The notes beneath the pieces are model-generated. The model saw nothing but the letters and a program-made list of their open reading frames with translations, was not told the DNA's origin and made no database searches. From GCA-002708315 sp963676635 (GTDB taxonomy: Bacteria > Bacteroidota > Bacteroidia > Bacteroidales > F082), in the NCBI GenBank assembly GCA_963676635.1, contig OY781105.1:372001-436000 (forward strand): a DNA stretch of 64,000 nt. The letters are read 5' to 3'. The position numbers and the translations under genes are program-made. Below, piece by piece: positions 26,783-35,729 of the stretch; the first letter of the stretch is position 1; each line of letters begins with the position of its first letter.

Positions 26783-29700
26783 TTAAAACTTAGCGCTTAT
26801 GGCGAAGGTAAATGATCTGGATGAAGGCATTGAAGCCCACTCAAAGCCCTGTGCATTTCCTGATCCCATAATTCCCTCAGGATTGATATTATCAGGCAAG
26901 GTTGTATAGATATAGAACAAATCTCTGCCAACAATTGATAAAGTCAATCCCTGGAATATCTTTGTTTTTTGTATCATATTATATGGAAAGGTATATGACA
27001 ATGATATCTCTCTCATCTTAACCCATGTATTTTCAACAATACCGGGTGTGGAAAGCAGCTTTCCCCAGCCACCAGCATTGGGCAGGTACTTATAATAATA
27101 ATGTACAACCTTATCATTGGGAGTACCATCAGCATAAACACCATCGAGTATTATTCCAATATTACTGGTATTACCAGCAGGGTCAGTGTAAGGCAGACCG
27201 CCTCCATCTCTTTCAATAAGCGTTTCCGGACTCTGTCCTGTTTGAAGACCTATTACATAAGAGCCACAGTATATATCACCACCCCATTTGGTATCTATCA
27301 GCGTACCTAATCTGAAACCTTTGTAATTAAATTCTGTGTACCATCCGGCAAGGAAATCAGGTGATGCATTTCCAATAGGAACCCTGGTGTCGGTAATTTC
27401 GTATTTAGTGCCTTCGTCGTTAACAATTGGCTGTCCGTTTTCATTATATACATAATCATATCCATAGATAGTACCATAGTCATCACCAACGCGCAGAGCC
27501 ATTGCAGGACCGTTAAGCCCCCATATATCAGCAATAGGCAGCACTTCGGCATATTTACCCAGACTAACAATTTTGTTTCTGTTTCTGGAAATGTTAATTC
27601 CTGTTTTAAACAAGAAGTTTTTAGTCTGGACAGGAACAGCATTCAATACAATTTCAAATCCCTGATTTGTCAATACACCTTCATTAGTAGTTATATAACC
27701 CGCACCTGATGAAACAGGAACAGGAAGGCCTTCAAGAATTTGTGAGTAGGAATATGTATAATAATAGGTGAAATCAAAGTCAATTCTGTTTTCAAAGAAA
27801 CCCAGATTAATACCGCCTTCATATGCATTCACCCGTTGAGGGGTAAGCATATACGGAGGAATGGTGTCAGGAAAAGATGATGCCTGTTGCCCACCCAATA
27901 ATTTAGTAATATAATCAAAGTCGAGTTGATAAGGAGTAGCATCAGTAGCTGTCTGTGCAGCAGCAGCACGTATTTTAAGAAAGTTAAACCATCCCACTTT
28001 CTCCTGAAGATTAAAAGCTTCAGAAGCAATGAAACTCACTGATGCAGAGGGATAGAAGTAAGAGTTTGATCCAGATGGCAGAGTAGAAGAGAAATCGTTT
28101 CTGCCAGTTAACTCAACAAAAAGATAATCATCATAGGATAAATTTAGAAAAGAGAACACAGAGTTGTTTCTCTCTCGTAATGTTGACTCTCCGGCAGCAA
28201 CAGCCGTAAGATCATCACCAGCCTGGTCAATAATTGTATTCCCGTATTCGTCGGTAGTATATATTGTTTCAGTGAAATTACCGAACATATACATATTTGG
28301 ATAATACCATGTTCCTGAATGCCCGCTGATGCTGTACCTGTCGTAGTCCCATCTGCTGGCACCAACTACTAATTCAGCATTAATCTTTGAATTAAAAATA
28401 TTTTCCTTTCCAGCGGTTAGGAAAGCTTCAAATATGTCAGAGTATGTCCTTGTCATGGTTTTTCCATAATACCCTTCCTGAAGTCCAATTACATCAATAG
28501 GCTTATTACGTGTTTCAAATTGCTCAAGTGTAAAATCCCTTCCAACACGTCCCATTAGATTTAACCATGGGGTAATATCATAAGTTAGTGTTAAAGCACC
28601 CAGATATTTATCGCGTTGCTGAGTAGTATTGTTGTTATAAAGATTCCACCATACTTGTGGGTTAATATACTGAAACGGATAACCATCCTGCGGATTCTGA
28701 GCACCGTTATCCAATGCATAATTAGCTTTATCAATCCCCTTATAGCTTCTTGGCCATGAATATAAGTACCCTTTACAGAATGAATTGGCATTTTCGCCCA
28801 GCATAGGACTGTTTAGACGATTATAATTAATATACGACATAGTAACATCAGCATTAAGCTTATCACTAATTTTAATGTTTGCACCAAGGTTAATAGTAGT
28901 TCTGTTATAATCACTATTGTCGATAATGGCATTATGATCTTGCCTTGTAACAGATACACGCAGAGATCCGAAATCCCCACCACCAGAAGCAGCTATATTG
29001 TGAGTTTGAGTATAGCCATCATGAAAAACATCCTTATAATTATCAGGTTGTGGTGAATATTCGCGCATTTCACCATCCCACCATCTTACAGTTTCTCCAT
29101 TCATTTCAGGACCCCAGGAAACAGCGGAACCATAATAACCAAATTCAGCTGCCGATGAAGATGTTTCACCCTGTTGATTAATTATAAGGTTGTCAGTACT
29201 GTATATACCCGGGTAAAGTAAAGTATCACCATCAGTAGGGAAGGTGGGAGGGGTGAACGAGATAGGTCCACCAGCACCATATTTATTCTGAACGTCTCTA
29301 TATTTATATGGATGAATAATTTTCTGACTAAAGTTGTATGTAACACCAATGCCCTTTTCTTTTTTACCTCTCTTTGTAGTTATAAGAATAACGCCATTAG
29401 CACCTCTGGAGCCGTATAATGCTGATGCAGCACCTCCTTTAAGAACAGTATAGTCAGCAATATCCATAGGGTTAATATCACCAATACCATTACCCCAGTC
29501 TGTGCCCCTGCCAATATCTTCAAGTCCTGGTGTGTTCTCCATAGGCACATTATCAATAACAATAAGAGGCTGGTTATTACCCGAAAGGTTATTATTACCC
29601 CTGATTACAATTCGGGTAGAGCCGCCGTCAATACCATCTCCCTGAGAAATATTTACACCTGCAGACCTTCCTTCCAAAGCATCAAGAACGTTGGGAGTAT

Positions 29701-30103
29701 TCGACTGAACAACTTCAGCCACATCAATCTTTTGTGTAGAATAACCAATGGCACGCTGCTGTCTTTTAACCCCTAGCGCTGTTACAACAACCTCACCAAG
29801 TTCAGCTATTGAAACTTTCATAACGACATTAATTACTTTCTTATTTCCAACTGCTATTTCCTGTGGTTCATAGCCAAGGTAGCTTATTAATAAGGTATCC
29901 TTACTGCTTACTCCCGGTAAAGAATAACTACCATCCATCTCGGTTACAGTTCCCAACAATGTACCTTTTATTACAATTGATACTCCAGGAAGGCTCATAT
30001 TATCTTCATCAGATGTTATTTGCCCGGTTATTACCTTTTGCTGTGCATATGCACTTACAAAAGCCGAGATTAACAATACAATTAATAGTAGATTTGTTTT
30101 CAT
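26783..30103 (-). CDS. SusC/RagA-type TonB-dependent transporter, 1106 aa
   Basis: A signal peptide (residues 1-20) is followed by a carboxypeptidase D regulatory-like domain (about 23-105, GQITSDEDNMSLPGVSI), the plug (about 115-240, ending in the SusC motif SRGANGVILITTKRGKK) and a 22-strand barrel to the terminal Phe (FTFAISAKF). It imports a ligand handed over by the SusD-like partner and uses TonB energy. It is preceded by the LacI-type gene with a 23-bp gap, and followed by susD. Length is normal for SusC proteins. Together they form the core of a small utilisation locus. Confidence 0.96.
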   Translation of the reverse strand: MKTNLLLIVLLISAFVSAYAQQKVITGQITSDEDNMSLPGVSIVIKGTLLGTVTEMDGSYSLPGVSSKDTLLISYLGYEPQEIAVGNKKVINVVMKVSIAELGEVVVTALGVKRQQRAIGYSTQKIDVAEVVQSNTPNVLDALEGRSAGVNISQGDGIDGGSTRIVIRGNNNLSGNNQPLIVIDNVPMENTPGLEDIGRGTDWGNGIGDINPMDIADYTVLKGGAASALYGSRGANGVILITTKRGKKEKGIGVTYNFSQKIIHPYKYRDVQNKYGAGGPISFTPPTFPTDGDTLLYPGIYSTDNLIINQQGETSSSAAEFGYYGSAVSWGPEMNGETVRWWDGEMREYSPQPDNYKDVFHDGYTQTHNIAASGGGDFGSLRVSVTRQDHNAIIDNSDYNRTTINLGANIKISDKLNADVTMSYINYNRLNSPMLGENANSFCKGYLYSWPRSYKGIDKANYALDNGAQNPQDGYPFQYINPQVWWNLYNNNTTQQRDKYLGALTLTYDITPWLNLMGRVGRDFTLEQFETRNKPIDVIGLQEGYYGKTMTRTYSDIFEAFLTAGKENIFNSKINAELVVGASRWDYDRYSISGHSGTWYYPNMYMFGNFTETIYTTDEYGNTIIDQAGDDLTAVAAGESTLRERNNSVFSFLNLSYDDYLFVELTGRNDFSSTLPSGSNSYFYPSASVSFIASEAFNLQEKVGWFNFLKIRAAAAQTATDATPYQLDFDYITKLLGGQQASSFPDTIPPYMLTPQRVNAYEGGINLGFFENRIDFDFTYYYTYSYSQILEGLPVPVSSGAGYITTNEGVLTNQGFEIVLNAVPVQTKNFLFKTGINISRNRNKIVSLGKYAEVLPIADIWGLNGPAMALRVGDDYGTIYGYDYVYNENGQPIVNDEGTKYEITDTRVPIGNASPDFLAGWYTEFNYKGFRLGTLIDTKWGGDIYCGSYVIGLQTGQSPETLIERDGGGLPYTDPAGNTSNIGIILDGVYADGTPNDKVVHYYYKYLPNAGGWGKLLSTPGIVENTWVKMREISLSYTFPYNMIQKTKIFQGLTLSIVGRDLFYIYTTLPDNINPEGIMGSGNAQGFEWASMPSSRSFTFAISAKF

Positions 30104-30113
30104 ATTTCCTTGT

Positions 30114-30121
30114 TATCGATA
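30114..30121. promoter_or_regulatory. Possible LacI-type half-operator (TATCGATA)
   Basis: The palindrome TATCGATA fills part of the 23-bp gap between the regulator and susC. It shares the ATCGAT core with the site at 31262-31269. A function as operator for the adjacent LacI-type regulator is an inference; the hexamer also occurs once by chance inside the regulator gene (near 30730). Confidence 0.3.
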
Positions 30122-30126
30122 TATGA

Positions 30127-31179
30127 TTAATTATTACTTAATTTTATTTGTTTTTCCACAATAGTACCACACGACCCTCTCTGAATAAACTTAACAGGCA
30201 AGGTAACCTGATGGTTGTTATTAGTTTTACTATCCATTTCCTCAAGAAGTATTGTAACAGCAGCCTCACCAATTTCTTCGATAGGCTGTGCTATTGCTGA
30301 TATCTTTGGTATACTGAAACTGAACAGATCAATATCATCAAAGCTAATCAGCCCCATATCATCCGGTATTTTGATGTTATTCTCATACATGAATTCCAGA
30401 CAAGCAACCGTGATGCTGTTATTTACCGAAAAAATTGCATCTATTCTGTCATTACTGCTGATTAACTCCTGAAGTACAACAGGTACTTCCTGTTTAATGT
30501 TATTACAGTCTATTGTCCTTATAAGCTTATTGTTAATCCGTAATCCGTTATCTTTAAATGCCTTTCGATATCCCTGCTCTCTGTTTTTTATTGTGCTAAG
30601 ATAATCAGGTGATATTTTAAGAAGAGCAATCTTTGATAATCCGTTTTTAATGAGTTTATCTGTAGCCGTATATGCGCCGCTGAAGTTGTCAACCCCACAA
30701 TAATTTGCTTTAAGTTTAGGTAAATTACGATCGATAAGCACAAAAGGGTAGTGCTCCTTTTTTAGTTCTGAGAAGATTCTGCCATTCTTCTGTGTGGTTG
30801 AGATTATCATTCCATCAACCTGTCTTTCCCGTAACATTCTGATTAATTCAATTTCTCTGAACTCATCCTCACCGGAGCTACAATAGATTAAATTGTACTT
30901 ATGTTTTGCTGCTACCTCTTCAATTCTCTTGGCAATTCTTGCGTAAAATATGTTGCTGATGTCGGTAACGATTAAGCCAATTGTATGAGACCGTCCTAAA
31001 CGCAAACCCCTAGCAATGAAATTTGGATGATATTTTAACTGAGCAACCTTTTCCAATACCTTTCTTTGTGTTTCTTTACTGATGCCATTCTCGTCACCAC
31101 GATTATTTAATACAAATGATACCAGCGTTTTAGAAACACCAAGACTATCTGCAATATCTTTAATTGATGGTTTTTTCAA
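30127..31179 (-). CDS. LacI-family transcriptional regulator, 350 aa
   Basis: The N-terminal helix-turn-helix (SIKDIADSLGVSKTLVSFVL) and hinge (HPNFIARGLRLGRSHTIGL) are classical LacI features, followed by a periplasmic-binding-like effector domain (about residues 60-340). It represses or activates genes in response to a sugar or nucleoside-like ligand. It is the first gene of the operon with susC, susD and the LamG/PNGase-like gene, so it likely controls that locus and itself. The start is a TTG at 31179; no ATG lies in frame upstream. LacI regulators are less common than AraC-like or SusR-type regulators beside Sus pairs. Confidence 0.93.
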   Translation of the reverse strand: MKKPSIKDIADSLGVSKTLVSFVLNNRGDENGISKETQRKVLEKVAQLKYHPNFIARGLRLGRSHTIGLIVTDISNIFYARIAKRIEEVAAKHKYNLIYCSSGEDEFREIELIRMLRERQVDGMIISTTQKNGRIFSELKKEHYPFVLIDRNLPKLKANYCGVDNFSGAYTATDKLIKNGLSKIALLKISPDYLSTIKNREQGYRKAFKDNGLRINNKLIRTIDCNNIKQEVPVVLQELISSNDRIDAIFSVNNSITVACLEFMYENNIKIPDDMGLISFDDIDLFSFSIPKISAIAQPIEEIGEAAVTILLEEMDSKTNNNHQVTLPVKFIQRGSCGTIVEKQIKLSNN

Positions 31180-31261
31180 TGTTAGTCTTTTTACTAAAAC
31201 CTTTTAGATCAGATTATATAACCTCTTCTAAGTGGTAATCAATTATTTATGAATTTAGCGT

Positions 31262-31269
31262 AATCGATT
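31262..31269. promoter_or_regulatory. Possible LacI-type operator (AATCGATT)
   Basis: A perfect AATCGATT palindrome with a central CG, typical in form for LacI-family operators, lies 83 bp upstream of the regulator start in the 207-bp divergent region toward the DUF5916 gene. It could allow autoregulation. No experimental or comparative support is available here. Confidence 0.4.
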
Positions 31270-31373
31270 GTGTAAAAGTAACAAAAAAATATACTAAACA
31301 ATAATGATGTTGAAAAATTTTTAAAAAATACATCTTAAAACATAAAACAGGACCTAAAAAAGCCACTTTTTAA

Positions 31374-31381
31374 TACATTTG
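31374..31381 (+). promoter_or_regulatory. -7 box directly before the DUF5916 start codon
   Basis: TACATTTG matches TAnnTTTG and ends 5 bp before the ATG at 31387. No good -33 TTG is seen at 19 bp. If this box is used, the message would have almost no leader. Confidence 0.45.
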
Positions 31382-31386
31382 CACAA

Positions 31387-34017
31387 ATGTTAAGAGAAGT
31401 GAGAAAAATCATTTTGCTGATTATTCTACTAATTCCTTTTATTATTTATAGTCAGAATAATAGTAGAACAGAAAACCGTATATATAAAACAGAAAAGGTC
31501 AAAACAATTGCTCCCAGAATTGATGGTTTAGTAAATGAACCTGCATGGGATATTGTTGAATGGCAAGGGGACTTTACACAGTATTCCCCATTTGAAGGTA
31601 AAAAACCTTCCCAGAAAACTGAATTTAAGATACTATATGATGATAATAATCTTTATGTAGCTCTTCGTGCATTTGACTCTGAACCCGATAAAATCGAGAA
31701 ACGGTTATCCCGTAAGGATAATTTTGAAGGTGACTGGGTGGCGATATGTATCGACAGTTATGATGATGATCGTACAGGGTTTAATTTTTATCTGACTGCC
31801 GCAGGTGTAAAGGCTGATGTGCTTAATACCAACGATGGGAACACCGACAATACCTGGGACCCCGTATGGTATGGTAAAGTGAGTAGTGATGATGAGGGAT
31901 GGGTGGCTGAGATGCGTATTCCTTTTACTCAGCTACGATTTGCCAAAACTGAGCAGCATGTCTGGGGACTGGAAGTGATGAGAAGATTGTTCAGAGAGAA
32001 TGAAGTATCAATGTGGCAGCTTATTCCAAGGGATGCTTCTGGTTGGGTAAGTCATTGGGGAACTCTTGAAGGTATATCTGATATAAATCCTAAGAAAGAA
32101 GTAGAGATTATACCTTATATTATGGGTAGTCTGGAAAGAAGAGACCCGGAGCAAGGTAATCCATACAGAACAGGAACGGAATGGGGTTATAATGCTGGTG
32201 TTGACGGGAAGATTGCAGTAACTAATGATCTAACACTGAACTTCACTGTTAATCCTGATTTCGGACAGGTTGAAGCTGATCCTTCTGAAGTAAATCTTAG
32301 TGCCTTCGAATCTTTCTTTAGAGAAAAACGACCATTTTTTATTGAAGGCAATAATATTTTCAGCTTTTCTGTTACTGGTATGAATAGCTCAACGGATTTA
32401 TTCTATTCCAGACGATTAGGACGTCGTCCGCATTATAATCCGCAAGTTGGTGATGATGAATATACTGACTCACCTGAGTTTACCAGAATTCTGGGGGCCT
32501 TTAAGCTTTCCGGCAAGACAAATAACGGGTGGTCAATTGGTGTTATGGAAAGCATTACCAACAGGGAGTTTGCAAGAATTGACTCAGCTGGTAATGAAAG
32601 AAAAGAGGTTGTTGAACCACTAACTAACTTCTTTAATATAAGGCTTCAAAAGGAACTTAACAACGGAAACACTCTGGTGGGAGGGATGGTTACTGCTACC
32701 AACAGGTTTATTAATGATAATTATCTGAAATTTCTTCCTGATGCGGCCTATACTGCTGGCTTCGACTTACTTCATTATTGGAATAACAGAAACTATTATA
32801 TCATGGTTAAGACTGCTTTCAGCGATGTTCAAGGCGATTCTGTTGCTATTACAGACTTACAACTGGCTCCGGCAAGGTATTACCAACGTCCGGATATGAC
32901 GCACAGAACAGTTGATTCTTCTCTTAGAGTCCTTACAGGAAACGGCGGCACTATCGGTTTCGGAAAAAGCGGTGGTGGCCACTGGCGATATGGGATTACA
33001 GGCTGGTGGATGTCTCCTGGTATGGAGATTAATGATCAGGGATATATGAGCAGAGCTGATGCTATTGTACAATCAGGTTGGATTGAATATCAAATTAATG
33101 AGCCTTTCTCTGTCTTTAGAATGATGAACTTTGAATTTGGTGAGTATTCATGGAGTGATTTCTCTGGGCGGCTGCTTAATATTGGTGGTGATCTGTCTAC
33201 TTATGCTGAGTTTATTAATAACTGGAGCTACAATACTGGCGTATCGTGGAGTGGTAATGATGTTAACAGAAGTCAGCTGCGTGGCGGTCCTTCTGTGGTT
33301 TATGGCCCTACATGGAATACATGGCTTTCAGTTAACAGCGATGACAGAAAAAAGGTTATGTTCTCATTGGGTGGCTCTTTGTTAGAAGGAACAGTAGAGA
33401 CAAATTATGATAGAAGTATATGGTGCTCTGTGGCTTATAGGCCTGTGAGATCAATGGTTATTTCTATTGAACCGGAGTACTCAAATAATTACAAGAGCTA
33501 TTATTATGTCAATTCCATTAAACAGGATGGTAATACTACTTACTTGGTAGCCAATCTTCACAGAAATATTTTTAGTGCTGATGTAAGGCTTGAACTGGCG
33601 CTTACTCCTGATTTGAGTATTCAGTATTGGGGACAGCCATTTATTTTCTCTGCCGATTATAGTAATTTCGCTGATGTTGTTGATGCTGGTAATCTTAATA
33701 TTAAAGATCAGTTTTATATCTATCCTGATTCTGAAATATCATACAATAAGGATGATTTTATATATATTGTTGATCAACCTGGACAGGAAAGTTTTACTTT
33801 TGACGATCCTGATTTCACTGTGTTTGAATTCAGATCGAATTTTGTTATACGTTGGGAGTATATTCCCGGAAGCACAGCATATATCGTTTGGTCGCAGGGC
33901 AGAGACGGTAATGCTCCTACGGGCAACTTTGCGTTTATGGACCATGTGTCTAATCTGGCTGCTGTTGACCCGTCTAATGTTTTTCTTGTAAAACTCTCGT
34001 ACAGACTTAGTATGTAA
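31387..34017 (+). CDS. DUF5916 protein with CBM9-like domain, 876 aa
   Basis: After a signal peptide (residues about 1-22) comes a carbohydrate-binding family 9-like domain (about 35-225; APRIDGLVNEPAWD and DDNNLYVALRAFD). The remainder (about 230-876) is the DUF5916 domain, rich in alternating beta strands ending in an aromatic-terminated strand (VKLSYRLSM), consistent with an outer-membrane beta barrel. The conserved NPDFGQVEADPSEVNLSAFE is near residue 295. Function is unknown; such proteins are common in Bacteroidota. It is followed 3 bp later by the DUF4159 gene, so they are co-translated. Confidence 0.9.
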   Translation: MLREVRKIILLIILLIPFIIYSQNNSRTENRIYKTEKVKTIAPRIDGLVNEPAWDIVEWQGDFTQYSPFEGKKPSQKTEFKILYDDNNLYVALRAFDSEPDKIEKRLSRKDNFEGDWVAICIDSYDDDRTGFNFYLTAAGVKADVLNTNDGNTDNTWDPVWYGKVSSDDEGWVAEMRIPFTQLRFAKTEQHVWGLEVMRRLFRENEVSMWQLIPRDASGWVSHWGTLEGISDINPKKEVEIIPYIMGSLERRDPEQGNPYRTGTEWGYNAGVDGKIAVTNDLTLNFTVNPDFGQVEADPSEVNLSAFESFFREKRPFFIEGNNIFSFSVTGMNSSTDLFYSRRLGRRPHYNPQVGDDEYTDSPEFTRILGAFKLSGKTNNGWSIGVMESITNREFARIDSAGNERKEVVEPLTNFFNIRLQKELNNGNTLVGGMVTATNRFINDNYLKFLPDAAYTAGFDLLHYWNNRNYYIMVKTAFSDVQGDSVAITDLQLAPARYYQRPDMTHRTVDSSLRVLTGNGGTIGFGKSGGGHWRYGITGWWMSPGMEINDQGYMSRADAIVQSGWIEYQINEPFSVFRMMNFEFGEYSWSDFSGRLLNIGGDLSTYAEFINNWSYNTGVSWSGNDVNRSQLRGGPSVVYGPTWNTWLSVNSDDRKKVMFSLGGSLLEGTVETNYDRSIWCSVAYRPVRSMVISIEPEYSNNYKSYYYVNSIKQDGNTTYLVANLHRNIFSADVRLELALTPDLSIQYWGQPFIFSADYSNFADVVDAGNLNIKDQFYIYPDSEISYNKDDFIYIVDQPGQESFTFDDPDFTVFEFRSNFVIRWEYIPGSTAYIVWSQGRDGNAPTGNFAFMDHVSNLAAVDPSNVFLVKLSYRLSM

Positions 34018-34020
34018 ATT

Positions 34021-34680
34021 ATGAAAATAAATCTGAAGATATTTCTTTTAACTCTTTTTTTAGGTAGCTATATGGTATCGCTATCGCAGGATGTAAAGAT
34101 TGCATTGTTGAAATACCAGGGTGGGGGCGACTGGTATTCAAATCCTACATCACTTCCAAACCTGGTTGATTTCTGTAATAGGACTCTCCATACCAATATT
34201 AGTGATGAAATAAACGCGATAAACATCGGTTCCCCTGAATTGTTTAATTATCCTTTTGTCCACCTTACCGGACATGGTAATATTATCCTTAATCCTGAGG
34301 AAGTAAATAATCTTAGGAATTATCTTATATCTGGTGGTTTCCTGCATGTTAGCGATAACTATGGTATTGATCAGTACATCAGAAGAGAAATGAAAAAGGT
34401 ATTCCCTGAACTGGATTTTGTTGAGCTTCCCGCTGACCATCCTATCTATCATCAAAAGTTTGATTTTAATGATGGTATCCCTAAAATTCATGAACATGAT
34501 GATAAGAATCCTCAGGGATTTGCATTGATCTATAAGGGACGTGTTGTTTGTTTCTATGATTACGAGTGTGATCTTGGCGATGGTTGGGAGGATACTGATG
34601 TTCATAATGACTCTGGTGAGAAGAGAATGGAAGCCCTTAAAATGGGAGCAAATATTATTCAGTATGTCTTTGAGAACTAA
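34021..34680 (+). CDS. DUF4159 exported protein, 219 aa
   Basis: A signal peptide (residues about 1-22) precedes the DUF4159 domain. The conserved pieces are RYQGGGDWY-like (LKYQGGGDWYSNPTSL), VHLTGHGNI, the GGFLHVSDNYG motif and EHPIY-like ADHPIYH. The domain has a class I glutamine amidotransferase-like fold in many families, but no catalytic Cys is visible. It is encoded 3 bp after the DUF5916 gene and is likely a periplasmic partner. The exact role is not known. A 114-bp gap and a -7 box separate it from the next gene. Confidence 0.9.
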   Translation: MKINLKIFLLTLFLGSYMVSLSQDVKIALLKYQGGGDWYSNPTSLPNLVDFCNRTLHTNISDEINAINIGSPELFNYPFVHLTGHGNIILNPEEVNNLRNYLISGGFLHVSDNYGIDQYIRREMKKVFPELDFVELPADHPIYHQKFDFNDGIPKIHEHDDKNPQGFALIYKGRVVCFYDYECDLGDGWEDTDVHNDSGEKRMEALKMGANIIQYVFEN

Positions 34681-34761
34681 ATGACACTCGTGGAGTAATT
34701 AGTTTTTAATCAGCAATTATGATTTTAAGATTTATTTATGATTTAGTGTTGAAAGAAATAC

Positions 34762-34769
34762 TACTTTTG
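34762..34769 (+). promoter_or_regulatory. -7 box upstream of the thioredoxin-like gene
   Basis: TACTTTTG matches TAnnTTTG and lies 25 bp before the start codon. A TTG at the ideal distance is absent, so this is half of the consensus. Confidence 0.45.
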
Positions 34770-34794
34770 TATTAAGGTAATTAAATATATAGAT

Positions 34795-35307
34795 ATGAAG
34801 ATTGTAAAAATGTCATTAGTAGCTTTATTTATATCAATGGCTATGATAACAATGGCACAAGACTCTGAAACAGAAACTAAAACAACGATTATTAACCTGA
34901 ATGATCCCGAATATGCTGAGACAACTTTTAATGATATTATAGGTCAGTTTGAAGGTAAAGTCATTTATCTGGACTTCTGGGCAAGCTGGTGTCGTCCATG
35001 TAAGAATCAAATGCCGTATTCTTCTGAACTTAAGAAACAGCTTAAGGGCGAAGATGTAGTGTTTATTTATTTATCATCTGACAGAGATGCAGGAGCATGG
35101 AAATCGGCAATTAAAGCTTTGAATATTACAGGATATAACTACCTTACTAATATTAACGTTTACAAAGAATACCAAAGTCTGTATAATGTAAGATATATAC
35201 CTCGTTATATTCTTTTTAATAAGAAAGGTGAAGCTGTTGACGTTAATGCCAAACGTCCCAGTGATCCGGCTACTTTAGGTGATATTAAGAAGCTTCTTAA
35301 AGAATAA
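34795..35307 (+). CDS. TlpA-like periplasmic thiol-disulphide protein, 170 aa
   Basis: A signal peptide (residues about 1-22, ending in AQ) is followed by one thioredoxin-like domain. The active site is WCRPC in LDFWASWCRPCKNQMP (about residues 62-77), and the cis-proline region is RYIPRYILF. Such proteins reduce disulphides of exported proteins or cytochrome c precursors in the periplasm. There is no N-terminal DUF4369 extension as in many Bacteroidota homologues. A shared transcript with the DUF4159 gene is unlikely because of its own -7 box. Confidence 0.9.
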   Translation: MKIVKMSLVALFISMAMITMAQDSETETKTTIINLNDPEYAETTFNDIIGQFEGKVIYLDFWASWCRPCKNQMPYSSELKKQLKGEDVVFIYLSSDRDAGAWKSAIKALNITGYNYLTNINVYKEYQSLYNVRYIPRYILFNKKGEAVDVNAKRPSDPATLGDIKKLLKE

Positions 35308-35352
35308 ATTACTTCCTTTAAAAATAACAATTATCAATCATCAAATAACAAA

Positions 35353-35720
35353 CAAATTCCAATTATCAAAGACCAAATAGTCAAAACCCATAAATCCGAG
35401 TGTTAGTACCTGTTTGTTTGGGATTTGTCTTATTGGTTATTGTTTGTTAAATTCCAATTATCAAGCACCAAATAGCAAACAAATTCCAATTATCAAAAAT
35501 CAAATGACCAAAACCCAGAGTTCCCGCTGTTTGTACCTTTTTTTTGGGATTTGTCGTATTGGTTATTGTTTGTTAAATTCCAATTATCAAGCATCAAATA
35601 GCAAATAAATTCCAATTATCAAAGATCAAATGATCAAAACCCATAGGTCCCGGTGTTAGTACCTGGTTGTTTGGGATTTGTGATTTGATTATTGTTTGTT
35701 ATTTGTTATTTGTTATTTAT
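35353..35720. repeat. About 127-bp tandem repeat, three copies
   Basis: Copies begin at 35353, 35480 and 35606, a spacing of 127 and 126 bp, and each has the order CAAATTCCAATTATCAAA, CAAAACCCA, GTACCTG/TTTGT, GGGATTTGT and TTATTGTTTGTTA. The third copy diverges at its end into repeated TTATTTG. The copies differ by point changes, so they are not very recent. It fills the gap between convergent thioredoxin and acyl-CoA ligase genes. A frame inside it is an artefact. Confidence 0.9.
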
Positions 35721-35729
35721 CCTAGTTGG

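Noticed and set aside
35414..35608. 64-codon frame between thioredoxin and acyl-CoA ligase genes
   Set aside because: It reads two copies of the 127-bp repeat and repeats its own sequence; not a gene.
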